Shown: in pieces, positions 43,357-54,527 of the stretch
Numbering within the stretch: the first letter of the stretch is position 1
Layout of the letters: each line of letters begins with the position of its first letter
Source: Mya arenaria
Taxonomy: Eukaryota > Mollusca > Bivalvia > Myida > Myidae
Length of the DNA stretch: 64,000 nucleotides
Direction: 5' to 3'
Assembly: GCF_026914265.1 (NCBI RefSeq)
Contig: NC_069136.1
Location: forward strand, 24,998,701-25,062,700
The notes under the pieces: generated by a model
What the model saw: the letters and a program-made list of their open reading frames with translations, nothing else
Told to the model about the DNA's origin: nothing
Databases searched by the model: none
Program-made: the position numbers and the translations under genes

Positions 43357-44380
43357 AAATTTATGTTAAATTGTGGATCTCAGTTACATTAGTGACTTTA
43401 TATTTTACAGAGGCAAGCAACTGCATTCATTATTAGTACGCAACATTCAGTTCATAGACCTGTCATCAGACCATTTTTAAAACTGAAAGTTTATTTGAAA
43501 AAAAAAATATTGCAAGATTTTGAATGTGGTCACATGGTTTATCATGGTCATTTGTTACATGTGATGGTTTGCTTTGGTATTTGCAATATATTATATAATA
43601 ATTTGAATGATAATGCTATTTGTACACTGAATTGGTATACAGTCGATTAACAGTCAACATATGTATGCAATTTTTATGCTGAAATCTCAAGAGATGTTTG
43701 TTTGTATTTTATACCGAAACCCTTTTTAGATAATTTTATAGATATTGTGTCTTGTTTGGGGGGATTTAATTTTGTGAGAGTTTAACATTGATATACATGC
43801 ATGTAATTTCCTTAAAGTGCTCTTGATTTATTTGTGTTTTGACATTTTGTGTTCGAACAAGGCAATGCCATATTTATTCTTATGTTCAAGTTTTATAAAG
43901 TGGTGAAGTTATTAGCTTTCAGAATGGAAAAAAAACACCAAACATTTTTCAAAATATAGGTCAAGCATAGCAATTTCAATATTATAGAGCTAAATTATTA
44001 TAATAAAATTGATCTGGGTGAAGAAAAATATAATAAACATACAAAAGTTCATTTTTCTTGATGAATAGACCTTCTCACATTTAAATGATTTTATATTTAT
44101 GCTTCTTATTGGTGATAAAATTAAGAGGATTATTTGTAATAGAGAATTAGATTTGTTTTTACTATAATACTGGGTCAAAAGGTTTTGAAATAAACTATTT
44201 AAAGATCAATTTGACAATGAATCTTTTTTATCACTATTCAATATTAACAAAATTAAATAACACAGCAAAATGCAAACATATGCAAATGTAGCATTTCTAC
44301 ATTAATAAAGGTTAACTGGTTTTTGTATTATATAATACTTGTTTTTAGATCAACTATTCGAAGAATAAGGAGAGCTATAC
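43357..44380 (+). other. EBPL-like 3' UTR and AT-rich flank
   Basis: AT-rich sequence after the TAA at 43354-43356, with possible polyadenylation signals (AATAAA-like) and no further gene. Confidence 0.45.
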
Positions 44381-44384
44381 TACT

Positions 44385-45085
44385 CACACAATGGTACCCA
44401 ACCATCCAGTCTACTTAATTAACCAAGTTAGATAACTCTAGTTTGCATTTAATGCAAATAATTGCTCTTTATTATTTGACTCAGAAATTCTGGGTAAGGT
44501 TTTGCATGTAAGCACACATAGGTTAATATCTCAGCAACTACTGGATGAATTGCATTGAGACTTTATAAAATCGTACTCAACCATCCAATCTACTTAAATA
44601 ACCAAGTAAGATAACTCTAGTTTGCATTAAATTCAAATAATGGCCCCTTTTTTATTCAACATAGAAATTCTGGTTAAGGTTTTGCATGTAACCACTTTTA
44701 AGTCAATGCTTCAGAAAATACATCATGTATTGCATTGAAACTTTACACACAGGCTCCAAACCATTTAACCTTCTTATTTAATCAAGTAAGATAACTCTAT
44801 CTTTCATATTATATAATTTTTGCCCCTTTATTATGCGACTTAGCAACTACTTGATGTATTGCTTTGAGACTTTATACAATCGTGGTATTCAACCACCCAA
44901 CGTTATTGAATAACCAAGTTAGATAACTGTATTTTGCAAATAATGGCGCTTTATTATTAGACTTATAAATTGTGGTTAAAATTTTCCATGTAACCACATT
45001 TATGTTAATAACTCAGCACATCATGTATTGCATTCAAATCAAGCGGCGGAATAGCCGAGCGCGCTGTCTTGGTGACAGCTCTTGT
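44385..45085. repeat. ~180 bp satellite-like tandem repeat with terminal hairpin
   Basis: Three to four copies of a unit of about 180 bp: starts near 44396, 44576 and 44756, with a shorter copy near 44890. Shared blocks are CAACCATCCA, ACCAAGT.AGATAACTCTA, TTTGCAT, TTATTATTTGACT, GGTTAAGGTTTTGCATGTAA, and CAGCAACTACTGGATG. The array ends in a compact segment, GCGGCGGAATAGCCGAGCGC, then GCTGTCTTGGTGACAGC, whose last part is a perfect 6 bp hairpin. The same unit recurs at 54810-55170. An array ending in a GC hairpin is reminiscent of Helitron-like 3' ends, but no CTRR terminus is clear. Confidence 0.8.
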
Positions 45086-45668
45086 TTAGTATTGGTATCT
45101 GAGAGATATCCCATGCAAAATACATTTTAAAGAAAAATTCTATAGTGATGGCTATAGGTAGCAGTTTATTTAATTTTCCAATACTTAAGTGCTTTAGAAA
45201 AAAAATAATATTAAGATAAAAATAAGTTAGAATGGAGGTATTTATGCATTTATATAGTTATTCATTAGATGCTATTTGTTTGCATGGAAGTTTATAATGT
45301 TCAAGATAATAGCGCTCTAATTTTTCTCTTAGTTTTACATAATTCATTAAGGTATCTTTGTAACAGCATTATTGTCTAGGCCCAGTGTTTATATGTGCAT
45401 CACCAGTAGTGAAGAAAAAATCATTTGTAGATCTGTGTTTATTTGTTCGAGAATTTTTTTACAATTTTGTAACTGATTCTATAGTTAAATAGACATTTCA
45501 TTCTATGTGTCACAATTTGTTGCTTTTGTTTTAAAAGTATACATGCAATACTGCCATTTCTATGTTAGTGATGTTACTATGACAACGCATATATATTGTG
45601 GTTTATATATACGCTCAAGGGATGTTTAATACTCTCATACTAACCTCGGTTAAATGTACAGTTTTGTG

Positions 45669-45747
45669 GTTAGTGGGTGTCCCAATATGGGAATATGGTT
45701 TCCTGCGCCTTGTTTATCCCATATCGGATGACCTACTAACCCCGTAA
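45669..45747. repeat. Imperfect fold-back
   Basis: GGTTAGTGGGTGTCC...ATATGGGAATA near 45669 is inverted as TATCCCATATCGGATGACCT, then ACTAACC near 45715-45741. Confidence 0.65.
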
Positions 45748-45749
45748 CA

Positions 45750-46340
45750 TATATATCACGTTGACAACCTGTTTACATGTTTAAATGTTTCATTTATTCA
45801 TCGAAATATTCATCGCTGACAGAAAACAGACGCAATTTTGGTAAGATTTAAATTTGGTGACCCAATATGGACAAATCTGGGGTCACCATGTGAACAGTCC
45901 TGCACCAATGGCGTTGCGTCATTCATGTTACTGGCGTGATATAGTTGTATACGTAGTCTGCTAGTCATTCTTTCTACGCTCATACGTATCTCAGTGAAAA
46001 GTATAATTATAGACTTATAGTTGTATACATAGACAGATAGTCTAATATGATAGTCAATTATTAGTCATAATAGCAAATTTTGGTGCATTTTTTTCTCTCA
46101 GCATTACTGTTCAGAGAATCACAAAATATGTACATACACATATCTATTTTTATAAAGAAAACTGTATTTAGTGCCAAAATCCATTGTAAACTGTTAAGTT
46201 TGCTGTTTACAAGACTTTAAAATTAGTTTTACTCTATATTAACAGATCTTCTCTTTATAAAACATGTAGTTAAAGAATTTTGGGAGTTCACAAGTGCTTC
46301 ACTTTCAAAATAATTGGTCATTCTTTATGATTTATAACAG
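45750..46340. other. AT-rich intergenic sequence, nothing recognised
   Basis: No supported gene or element. Confidence 0.5.
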
Positions 46341-46343
46341 TAA

Positions 46344-46416
46344 AACAGTAAAAAACATCCCTCTTATTTGTTTATAAATTTTAAACAAATAAGAGGAATG
46401 CTTTTTACTGTTTGAA
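46344..46416. repeat. Hairpin with ~31 bp arms
   Basis: AAACAGTAAAAAACATCCCT, CTTATTTGTTTA at the left is inverted as TAAACAAATAAGAGGAATGC, TTTTTACTGTTT at the right, around a short AT loop. Just downstream (46428-46655) is a 75-codon ORF of slightly higher GC that I do not recognise. Confidence 0.85.
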
Positions 46417-46739
46417 ATTGTAGGCTCATGGCGATTCCATTTAAACATATAACCCTCGAGGAGAAGGCACTTTTAAATTATGCCACCCCCAACGGAAGCG
46501 AATTCACCCTTGTGGGGTCCATATTAGCGAAAAAAGACACCCGCCTATACACTATTTCTGCCTTCCCCCCGGGGGTTATTTGTTTTACTGGAATAGCCCT
46601 CATGTGTTTTTCAAAGAAAAAAAGTCAAGTTGTTTTAGACTTGGTGTCCTTGTAAACTAAAGTTTAATTTTAGTTTGATTGTCAAATCAATAGTTGGATC
46701 AAGTCATACCAAAACTTAATTAGATAACTGGGTCGTATC

Positions 46740-47104
46740 TTAAAGCTACGCTCTCACAGATTTACCATTTTTACAACTTTTTTATTATTTTTTTCTTGGA
46801 AAGAGCAAATTTTTGCATAAATATCTTCAAATTTCAAACCAATGATATAAGATTGCTGACTAAAAATCAGATTGTAGATTTTCATATTTCCTTTCAAAAA
46901 TTAATTTTTTATGGCCTAAACCGTTACTAACAGTTTAAGAAAAATGCATAAAACATCATTTTTTTAACTTAAATACAAATATTTACGATCTATTTTTTTG
47001 TCAGCAGTCAACTGATTCCCATGGATTTTCGCAAAAATCTGCTTGTTCCAAGACAAAAAATAAAAAGTTGTCAAAACGTTTAATCTGTGAGTGTGCAGCT
47101 TTAA
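46740..47104. mobile_element. TTAA-type MITE, copy 1
   Basis: TTAA flanks an element starting AGCTACGCTCTCACAGATTT and ending AATCTGTGAGTGTGCAGCT. Subterminal inverted pairs (TTACAACTTTTTTATT versus AATAAAAAGTTGTCAAAA; TTGGAAAGAGCA versus TGCTTGTTCCAAG) extend inward, and the centre is itself palindromic. About 357 bp between the TTAA sites. A second copy is at 54174-54527. TTAA duplication suggests mobilisation by a piggyBac-like or Kolobok-like transposase. Confidence 0.85.
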
Positions 47105-47109
47105 TAGCT

Positions 47110-47785
47110 GTCTAAGATAATTACATGAACCTTAAAGATTATTTACATACAGCATGTAACAATGTGCACATGAATAGCAAGTCCATGATTCTGCCTGTAA
47201 TAATTGTTGAGATATGCTCCTGATTGGACAGGAAAAAATATGAGTTGCTGTTCCCTTGGAGGGAGTCCTGTTGTACATATGTTGGTTGATGCTTTTAGTA
47301 ATTGGCTTTGTAATGGAATACAGCTACTGCAGGACATGTTTAACCACAATATTCTCCAAAAATTAAAATTTTAAATGTTAAGAAATGCTGACTAAGCCAT
47401 ACTTTTCAACAGATTTATGTTACAACAGTTTTGTTTGTTAAACATGATTGTTTTAATACTGATTGTGTTACTAGTACTTTAAAAGCAAATAAGTTTCAAA
47501 TGATCTCTATGAAGTGTAAGTGAACTTAATATGAACTTCGCAATGGATTGTGTTTATGTACAGTTGAAAAAAGTAGACACAAGACAATAAATTAGACAGT
47601 TGTTATTGCAATTAGATGTTGTTTGTTTTATGTAACGTAATGGAAATGTTCCAAGATAAGTTTACTTTTGAAAAGGCATTTGTAGGTCACCTTATTTCGA
47701 CGAAACATCTTTGACCATGGAAGTAAAACTTAAAGAAATCTACATGTATGTGAATAATATTAAATAACATTATGTTTGTGGAGAA
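47110..47785. other. Intergenic, nothing recognised
   Basis: AT-rich with no supported gene. Confidence 0.5.
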
Positions 47786-47791
47786 TTAAAT

Positions 47792-47890
47792 AGGTGGGGA
47801 CGATTTGACTATTGTTTGGGGACGTTCTGACTATGAATGGGGACGTGTTGACCAAATTCGAGACGTTTTGACCATAGGGCGTTTCGAATG
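47792..47890. repeat. Short degenerate repeats GGGGACG..TTGAC
   Basis: Four spaced copies of GGGGACGATTTGACTAT, GGGGACGTTCTGACTAT, GGGGACGTGTTGACC and GAGACGTTTTGACCAT, 28-30 bp apart. The style resembles the modular end of the MULE-like element at 34193. It may be one end of another element whose partner end I could not find. Confidence 0.55.
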
Positions 47891-48313
47891 GGGTATTGTT
47901 ATAGCCTCGGTGTCGTCATTTAAGATATTCAAATGAAACTTAGCATACATGTTGCTAGAGATAATACGCACGTGTATAGTAAGTTCCATTACACTGGCTT
48001 TAATAATAGCCGAGTAATGCCACATCTTGGAATGAAAAAACAAACAAAAACAAACAAGCGCCAACGCTCGCTCTGCAGAACTTCTGTTTTAACATCTGTT
48101 CTGTATAAGTTTCACATGTGTCCTTCCATCTGCTTTTTCGTATCCCGCGGCTGCAACGTAGTCATATATGGGACGAATATGAAATAAGTATTAAAGCCAA
48201 CCGTCCACAAAGCGAATGCAAGTTATTCAGTGCAGCGCAATTACATTACATATGATCGTGGCCAGACTGTTATTTTCTTATATATGGGACAAATAACAAG
48301 GCATTAATGAACC

Positions 48314-48595
48314 CACTGGCACCGGATTTTCAAACTCAATCAGTTTTTAAAAAAAATCAAAAAAAATCTTATAATCCTTTACTAAAAATTATAATACCGA
48401 ATATGTGAAAAAATATTGATTTTTTTTATAAATATGCACTTTGTACTGTATAATATACTAACAAAGTGCATATTTATAAAAAAAAAATCAATATTTTTTC
48501 ACATATTCGGTATTATAATTTTTAGTAAAGAATTATAAGATTATTTTTTTTGATTTTTTTAAAAAATGATTGAGTTTGAAAATCCGGTGCCAGTG
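48314..48595. mobile_element. 282 bp near-perfect fold-back element
   Basis: Left end CACTGGCACCGGATTTTCAA is perfectly inverted at the right end (TTGAAAATCCGGTGCCAGTG). Pairing continues almost to the centre, with arms of about 130 bp meeting around GCACTTTGT...ACAAAGTGC. Flanking 8-mers AATGAACC and AATGTCCC agree at 6 of 8 positions, a possible eroded 8 bp target duplication as in hAT elements. No coding capacity. Confidence 0.9.
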
Positions 48596-48599
48596 AATG

Positions 48600-49160
48600 T
48601 CCCCTTCTTGAACACTTGTCTCGCGCAATACCAAGAAGATCCATGCGCATCTTACCATACCGCGGCGGGGAAAGTACGTGGTGCACGGTGATCGAATGCT
48701 ATAATGTTTATTAAACTATTTGCAAAACGTATGCAAGCCATGTTATTATTTGTCAGAACTCTTATAGATATCTTATTCGGACTGTTGACGTACGATTTAA
48801 CATTTCTTTAACATTCAACAAGACAAAAACATAAACACGCGCTAAATTGATAATGCGATAAAAATGGGTCTTTACTGACGATTTATCGAAACTGGCAAAC
48901 GAGCAATAACTAATAAGCCATCTTATTCTTTGTCAGAACTCTTATAGATACAACTATGTGAACACGAATAAGAACACATATACAAACGCATATTCAGTTT
49001 GAATGCTTATATGTTTTGGACAATATGTACACGTGTCTGCGGTATTCTAACCTTCAACAAACACGAAAATCAAGGAATAATCAAGGCTATGTAACAAATG
49101 TTAACACATGCACTCCCATTTATTATCTTAAAACATTTTAAACTGGCATTGATAGCGGAC
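48600..49160. other. Intergenic with one direct repeat
   Basis: TGTCAGAACTCTTATAGATA occurs exactly at about 48753 and again at 48934, each preceded by GCCAT.TTATT.TT. This implies an old ~180 bp duplication. Nothing else is recognised. Confidence 0.6.
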
Positions 49161-49189
49161 ACATGTACTATTGCCATGGCAGCCGTATC

Positions 49190-50110
49190 AACGCCGACGG
49201 GCGTTCAGTTTTCGGCGACATGGACGGTAACAATACCGCACGAATTTCGCAGAGGGCAGCGGTTACCACACCAACGGGCGCACATTTTCGGCCATGTGAA
49301 GTAACCAAGACCGCGACCGCACGGTTTTCGGAGAGGCTAGCGGTTACCACACCAACGGGCGCACATTGTTCAGCCATGGGCAGTTCCCGCAACCAAGACC
49401 GCACGAATTACGACGAGGACAGCGGTTACCACACCAACGGGCGCACATTTTCGGCCATCGGAAGTAACCAAGACCGCGACCGCACGAATTTCGGAGAGGA
49501 CAGCGGAAACCACCAACGGGCTTACATTTTCGGCCACAGGAAGTAACCAAGACCGCGACCGCACGAATAACGGAGGGGGCAGCGGTAACCACACCAACGG
49601 GCGCACATTTCCGGCCATGGGCAGTTACCAAGACCGCGACCGCACGAATTACGACCAGAGAAGCGGTTACCACACCAACGGACGCACATTTTCGGCCATG
49701 GGCAGTTACCAAGACCGCGACCGCACGAATTACGACCAGAGTAGCGGTTACCACACGAACCGGCGCACATTTCCGGCCATGGGCAGTTACCAAGACCGCG
49801 ACCGCACGAATTACGACTAGAGTAGCGGTTACCACACCAACGGGCGCACATTTTCGGCCATGGGCTGTTACCAAGACCGCGACCGCACGAATTACGACCA
49901 GGGTAGTGGTAACCACACCAACGGGCGCACATTTTCGGCCATGGGCAGTAATCAAGACAGCGACCGCACGAATTACGGCCAGAGTAGCGGTAACCACATC
50001 AACGAGCGCACATTTTCGGCAATGAGCAGTTACCAAAACTGCGACCGCTCAAATTACGACCAGAGTAGCGGTTACCACACCGAAGGGCGCACAGTTTTCG
50101 GCGATTGATA
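49190..50110. repeat. GC-rich 81 bp minisatellite (27-codon period)
   Basis: About eleven copies of an 81 bp unit (TTACCAAGACCGCGACCGCA, CGAATTACGACCAGAGTAGC, GGTTACCACACCAACGGGCG, CACATTTTCGGCCATGGGCA, G). GC is far above the flanks. Because 81 is divisible by three and the unit lacks stops in several frames, ORFs arise on both strands, including 230 codons on the minus strand at 50036-49344. The plus frame with YQDRDRTNYDQSSGYHTNGR-type repeats is broken by TAG at 49818-49820. No start context, splice sites or conserved flank support a gene. Confidence 0.9.
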
Positions 50111-50114
50111 CACT

Positions 50115-50690
50115 TATAAAGACCACGGATGCACGAATGTCGGCAACGGGAGCGGTAGCACCGTCGACAGGCACACATATCAAGATCCAGTTACCTCAAA
50201 TATAAAGACTTAGTTACCCCAACGATCAAGATCCAGTATCTCAACCAAGATGACCATTTATTTCATGGTCCAGGCGGCGTCATCACATCCGTGACCAATG
50301 GAGATTAGCCTGAAAATACATTATTTTATGTTAAAAACACTTACACATACACCTATTATTTTTTATTTTTACTTTTCAGAAAACTATTTTTTCATAAACA
50401 AATTATTGGCAACGACTTAAATGGTTTTATAATGTATTGGAAAGTAAGAAGACGTAAAATTGTTAACGTAATGAACAATTCCTATTTTTCTAAGTTTATA
50501 TTAAAGAAAACTACCCATGTTCGTAAATCCAATTTTGAAAATAAGCGATTTAAACATGCATTTTTCTGAACAGTAAAGGGTCAAATAATTGTTGACTCTG
50601 CATTTTTATTCATGCATTTATATCACAGGTCCTGGGCCTACAACATTTCTGAAAAAAAATGACAAAATTTAAATAACCCAAACGCAATAA
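50115..50690. other. Intergenic flank of minisatellite
   Basis: ATCAAGATCCAGTTACC and GATCAAGATCCAGTATC repeat around 50170-50240. The rest is AT-rich without features. Confidence 0.5.
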
Positions 50691-50699
50691 AATCTAATA

Positions 50700-50990
50700 G
50701 CTACCAGGCGCGCAGCTGCCTATACGCGAGTACGCGACTGAATCCACATACACTTCACACAAAAATCAGCCAAAGTTGCAGTATGCGTACTTGACTTCAT
50801 AATTCTAAATCTGTCCATTTTTCAGTAATAAATTAAGCATCTCAGAACGCCCAGAATGCACCAGATTGCACCATGGTTTTTAAAATGTCCGAGGGGGCAT
50901 GCCCCCGGACCCCCTAGCACAATTATGAATCAACATGAAAAGAGGGCTACCTACGCCCCTGCCATGAACCAATATGCATACCCCCCCCCC
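50700..50990. repeat. Probable dispersed repeat with GGGGGCATGCCCCC palindrome
   Basis: The segment ATGCACCAGATTGCACCATG, then GAGGGGGCATGCCCCCGGAC with CCCCTAGCAC is of a kind seen repeatedly in animal genomes (from memory). Only one copy occurs here. It ends in a C14 homopolymer near 50980. Confidence 0.45.
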
Positions 50991-51169
50991 CCCACATGAT
51001 ACCATTAAACATAATTTATATTTTACACAAAGTTTGATATAAGTTTATGAATAGGTATACATAGACACGTTACATATATAAATAAATACGGCAACACTAT
51101 TTATGATCCAATTGTATTGCGTATTCCATTAATCGCCACAACATTTTAGTTACATCAAATTAGTCATTC

Positions 51170-51465
51170 AGAACTCCTCGACCATTTTTCATCGAAAACA
51201 ACCTCGGATGTATGCCAGTAGATCAGTGAAGGTAGTCCGTAAATTTTGAATAATATAATACTAAATTAAATGCAGTGTTTTAACGTGTATTGGTATATCT
51301 AAGTTAAAATTGATTGCCAGTGCAGTGTATTATTGCAAAAATTAAACTAAGATTCTCAAGAGTTAAGTCATTAAGTTTAACTGCTAAACTGAAATTACTA
51401 AACCCTCCATATACATCCGTGGTTGTTTTTGATAGAAAATGGCCGAGGAGTTCCGAACGCAAATT
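51170..51465. mobile_element. MITE, second copy of the 9675 family
   Basis: Starts GAACTCCTCGACCATTTTTC and ends GAAAATGGCCGAGGAGTTCC. The inner parts of the ends are ACAACCTCGGATGTATG and ATACATCCGTGGTTGT. The interior shares CGTAAATTTT and AACGTGTATT with the copy at 9675-10008. A further inverted pair (AGTCTGGAGTTCATTCCCCT at 51461 and AGGGGAAGGAACTCCAGACT at 51562) lies just outside to the right. Confidence 0.85.
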
Positions 51466-51589
51466 AGTCTGGAGTTCATTCCCCTTATACTATCGTTATC
51501 GTTACACCATCCACGCGTTCTGGTTCCCGGCATCTAATTAGACAGGTAGATGCGTAGCAGAAAGGGGAAGGAACTCCAGACTACATCCA

Positions 51590-52068
51590 CGCATGCTTCA
51601 CTTTTACCTCCAGGTCAACGACAACGTATGTTTTTAAAATCGATAATACTTACGCACTTACCTAGTGTCAAATCAGGAATACAGTTTGCCGGTGAGTAGA
51701 TCTTTTTAACATTGTCTCGGAAGTTGTTCAAAACGAACTCGAGTTCGTGAACATCCTGTAGCGATTTCAGGTTTATTATTTCTTTACATAAACATCCACA
51801 ACTGATGCAAAGTATTCAAAATGAAGTACATGATCATCAGTCACTATATGACGTTAGGTAAATGTAGGTTCGTAATGTGTCAGTGTACATTCTTTTCTTT
51901 TCTGTTTTAACTTTTCTTATGTACATAGTTCACCGGACCCTGCATCTGTTGCTGATGTTATTCTGTAGAATACTGCAATACAATTTCATTTCATTTATTT
52001 GATATTTTGTGGTTGAAAATAATTAAATATTTTTAGCTACTTAAGTGTTGTTTCCTTTTCTACTCTAT
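51590..52068. other. Intergenic, nothing recognised
   Basis: No supported gene or delimited element. Confidence 0.5.
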
Positions 52069-52289
52069 ATCTTCAGCGGCGGATCCAGGACTTTCTAAAT
52101 GGGGGGAGGGGGGGGGGCACAACTAATTATAAACATATCAAACTTTTTTTAAATGCATTATTTTAATCATATGATGACATGAAATTAACATTTGTCTTCA
52201 CTGTCAATAATTTTTGGCAGATAAATTGAATTAAAAAGATATCATTTACTGAGATAAACCTTTCAAAAAACAAAAAAGATATCTAGCCG

Positions 52290-52365
52290 TTTTGGGGAAT
52301 CAAACCAGGGTCGACTGATAAACAGACTTTAAGTCGTTAACCACTCGTCCACCTGAGACACACAT
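52290..52365 (-). repeat. tRNA-like fragment (SINE-like head)
   Basis: On the minus strand, TGGACGAGTGGTTAACGAC resembles an A box and GGTTTGATTCCCC a B box, about 30 nt apart. The anticodon arm does not close and no CCA-like end is present, so this is not a functional tRNA. Confidence 0.45.
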
Positions 52366-52382
52366 CACATGTATGCTTTAAA

Positions 52383-52850
52383 TGGACTGTCTCACAGATT
52401 TGCACCAAAAACAGTTTTGTAACGAATCTTAGGACATTTATCTAAGAGAATGTGTTGCGCTTTGATGTCATAATTGTAAAAAAAGTACCAAAATGTAAAA
52501 AAAAAAGATTGTGTCGGAGACCGGGTTCGAACCCGCGTCGCCAAAATTGAAATTCAGCGTGTTTCTTACTGAGCTATCAAGACTTACACTTAAAAACCTA
52601 CTCGATAATATCACGTGATAACACCGACTAGCCAATCACGCATAAGGAATGAATTCTACCTTGTATACATACCCAGTAAACTTTTTAATGGAAAAATACG
52701 AAATAACTGCTAATCTTAAATAAATTGTTAACTATGTGGTACTTCAATTAGTAAGTTTCAATGTATTGTACACATCGATGCCAAGTTTATGTCATTATTC
52801 GACAATTTTTTTTTCGCTATTTTATCATCTGTGAGACAGTCCCTTTAAAA
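52383..52850. mobile_element. Inverted-end element nested in 52074-53335, with tRNA-like core
   Basis: Left end GGACTGTCTCACAGATTTGC and right end ATCTGTGAGACAGTCC are inverted, about 470 bp apart. Inside, minus-strand TAGCTCAGTAAGAAACACGC and GGTTCGAACCC (52527-52537) mimic tRNA A and B boxes, but the acceptor stem does not pair. Confidence 0.75.
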
Positions 52851-53335
52851 TAAGTGCTATATAAACCTATCCTACAGTATGTTGATTGCACTCAACGATA
52901 CTGTAGGTTGTTCGAATGTCATTGTTATAAATTTAAGTTAACTGAAGTTAAAACAACAACAAATTCCAAAAAGGGTTTCAAATAAATTATGTATTAATTT
53001 AAATACGCTCTAGTTTAATTCAGAGAACTAGACGATAATAATGGCCGAAATGGAAAGTTTCAAAACAGTAAACTTACGCGTATTAATGTGGCGCCGTTTA
53101 TTTATCGAATGTTCGGGCCCCGATGTCATTTTTCAAAAGACTTTCGTTTCGTATACTATATATAATACTCGATAATCAGGTTGTTTATTTGCTCAAATGC
53201 TGATATAAAATTTAAATTGTGACAAAACAACTTAGCTGTTCAGTTAAATCAATAAAGATGTGCCCCCAAAAAACATTACTTACCGGCCCGCTGGGGGGCA
53301 CGGACCCTATGTGCCCCTCGGTAGATCCGCCACTG

Positions 53336-53440
53336 ATCTTGTACCTCATATAACTTGTACCTCATCTATCTTGTACCTCATCTATCTTGTACCTCATAAT
53401 TATATATTGTACCTCATTTATATTTTACGCCATATTTTCC
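53336..53440. repeat. CTTGTACCTCATCTAT short tandem repeat
   Basis: Five to six copies of a 16-17 bp unit directly abutting the right end of the transposon at 52074-53335. Confidence 0.85.
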
Positions 53441-53444
53441 TCTT

Positions 53445-54170
53445 GTACCTTTTCTGCCATTACTAATGCAAAAAGATAGATACTTCTAAGATCAGAGATA
53501 CTTTGTCATTGTGTAAATATTTTCCTTTATAAACATCGATTTCATAAGGAAATTCTTAAATTTATAACTAGGTGAGCACATCAAACGCAGAGGGGTTTCT
53601 TGTGTAAAGAAAGCTCGTCTGCTTAAAACTTCAATGTTAAAACTTTATATATCTGTTTATCAGCGCTATTTTGCTAATAACTAACTGGAAACTAGATGAG
53701 CTTTGCAAATACTCGTTGTATGAATTGTAGAGTTTATCTCCCGTCATTTGACACAAAGATACGTTATCATTAGGGCGCGCGCTACAAACTCAGGCACATA
53801 CATTCGCTCATGTTTAAACGCGACATGAAGTCTCTGACGTCACTACACTACTTTCACTAGCAACTTAGCGAGCCGCTGTTTAATCATTGTAACTATCAAT
53901 CCAATATACAATACAAACATCCGTATTGCATTCAGGTCATACATACTTGACAACATGTGGACACAAATAAGAGTGTTCAACCGTGTCAATAAGAGTTTAA
54001 TAATACTAATACGAAGATGGATGACTTTGTCTCGAGTGGCGGAAATAAAATGTTTGTGTATTTTTTAAAGTCGTATATGTATGAAAACTATATGATGTCT
54101 CTTACCTTGGGCAAGAAAAAAATAGTTATTTAGATATATTTACAGAATAAAAGGAACTATCAATCATGTA
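53445..54170. other. Intergenic, nothing recognised
   Basis: AT-rich with no supported gene. Confidence 0.5.
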
Positions 54171-54173
54171 TAA

Positions 54174-54527
54174 AGCTTCACTCTCACAGATGTACCATTT
54201 TTACAACTTTTTTCGTCTTGGAAAGAGCATTTTTTTGCGTAAATATCTGCAAACCAATGCTAAAAGATTGCTGACAAAAGATCAGATCACAGATTTGCAT
54301 ATTTCCGTTCGAAAATTAATGTTTTATTGCTTAAACCGTTACTAACGGTTTAAGAAAAATGCATAAAACATTAATTTTCGAACTTAAAATATAAAAATCT
54401 GCGATTTAATTATTTGTCAGCAGTCTTATATAACTGGTTTCCATGAATTTTCGCAAGAATTGGCTCGTTCCAAGACAAAAAATAAAAAAGCTGTCAAAAC
54501 GTCCAATCTGTGAGAGTGCAGCTTTAA
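54174..54527. mobile_element. TTAA-type MITE, copy 2
   Basis: Same ends and interior as 46740-47104: AGCTTCACTCTCACAGAT at the left, AATCTGTGAGAGTGCAGCTTTAA at the right, and a central palindrome AAACCGTTACTAACGGTTT. The left TTAA is mutated to TATA. Confidence 0.85.

Larger units (their letters stand above)
52074..53335. mobile_element. DNA transposon with CAG(C/T)GGCGGATC ends, 5 bp TSD
   Basis: Left end CAGCGGCGGATCCAGG and right end GGTAGATCCGCCACTG are inverted. Just inside both ends are G/C runs (GGGGGGAGGGGGGG versus TGCCCCCAAAA and CTGGGGGGCACGG). Flanks carry ATCTT (52069-52073 and 53336-53340). There is no transposase ORF in 1,262 bp. It contains a second inverted-end element and tRNA-like sequences. 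CAGTGGCGGATC-type ends are common in animal DNA transposons; the superfamily is not certain. Confidence 0.75.

Noticed and set aside
46428-46655. 75-codon plus-strand ORF as a gene
   Set aside because: No homology recognised, no splice or promoter evidence; it lies beside a hairpin element. Mentioned only in passing.
49344-50036. 230-codon minus-strand repeat-protein ORF
   Set aside because: Product of an 81 bp minisatellite; other frames are equally open. Kept only as a finding to test.
52510-52590. tRNA gene at the GGTTCGAACCC box
   Set aside because: Acceptor and anticodon stems do not pair and it sits in a transposable element; treated as tRNA-like only.
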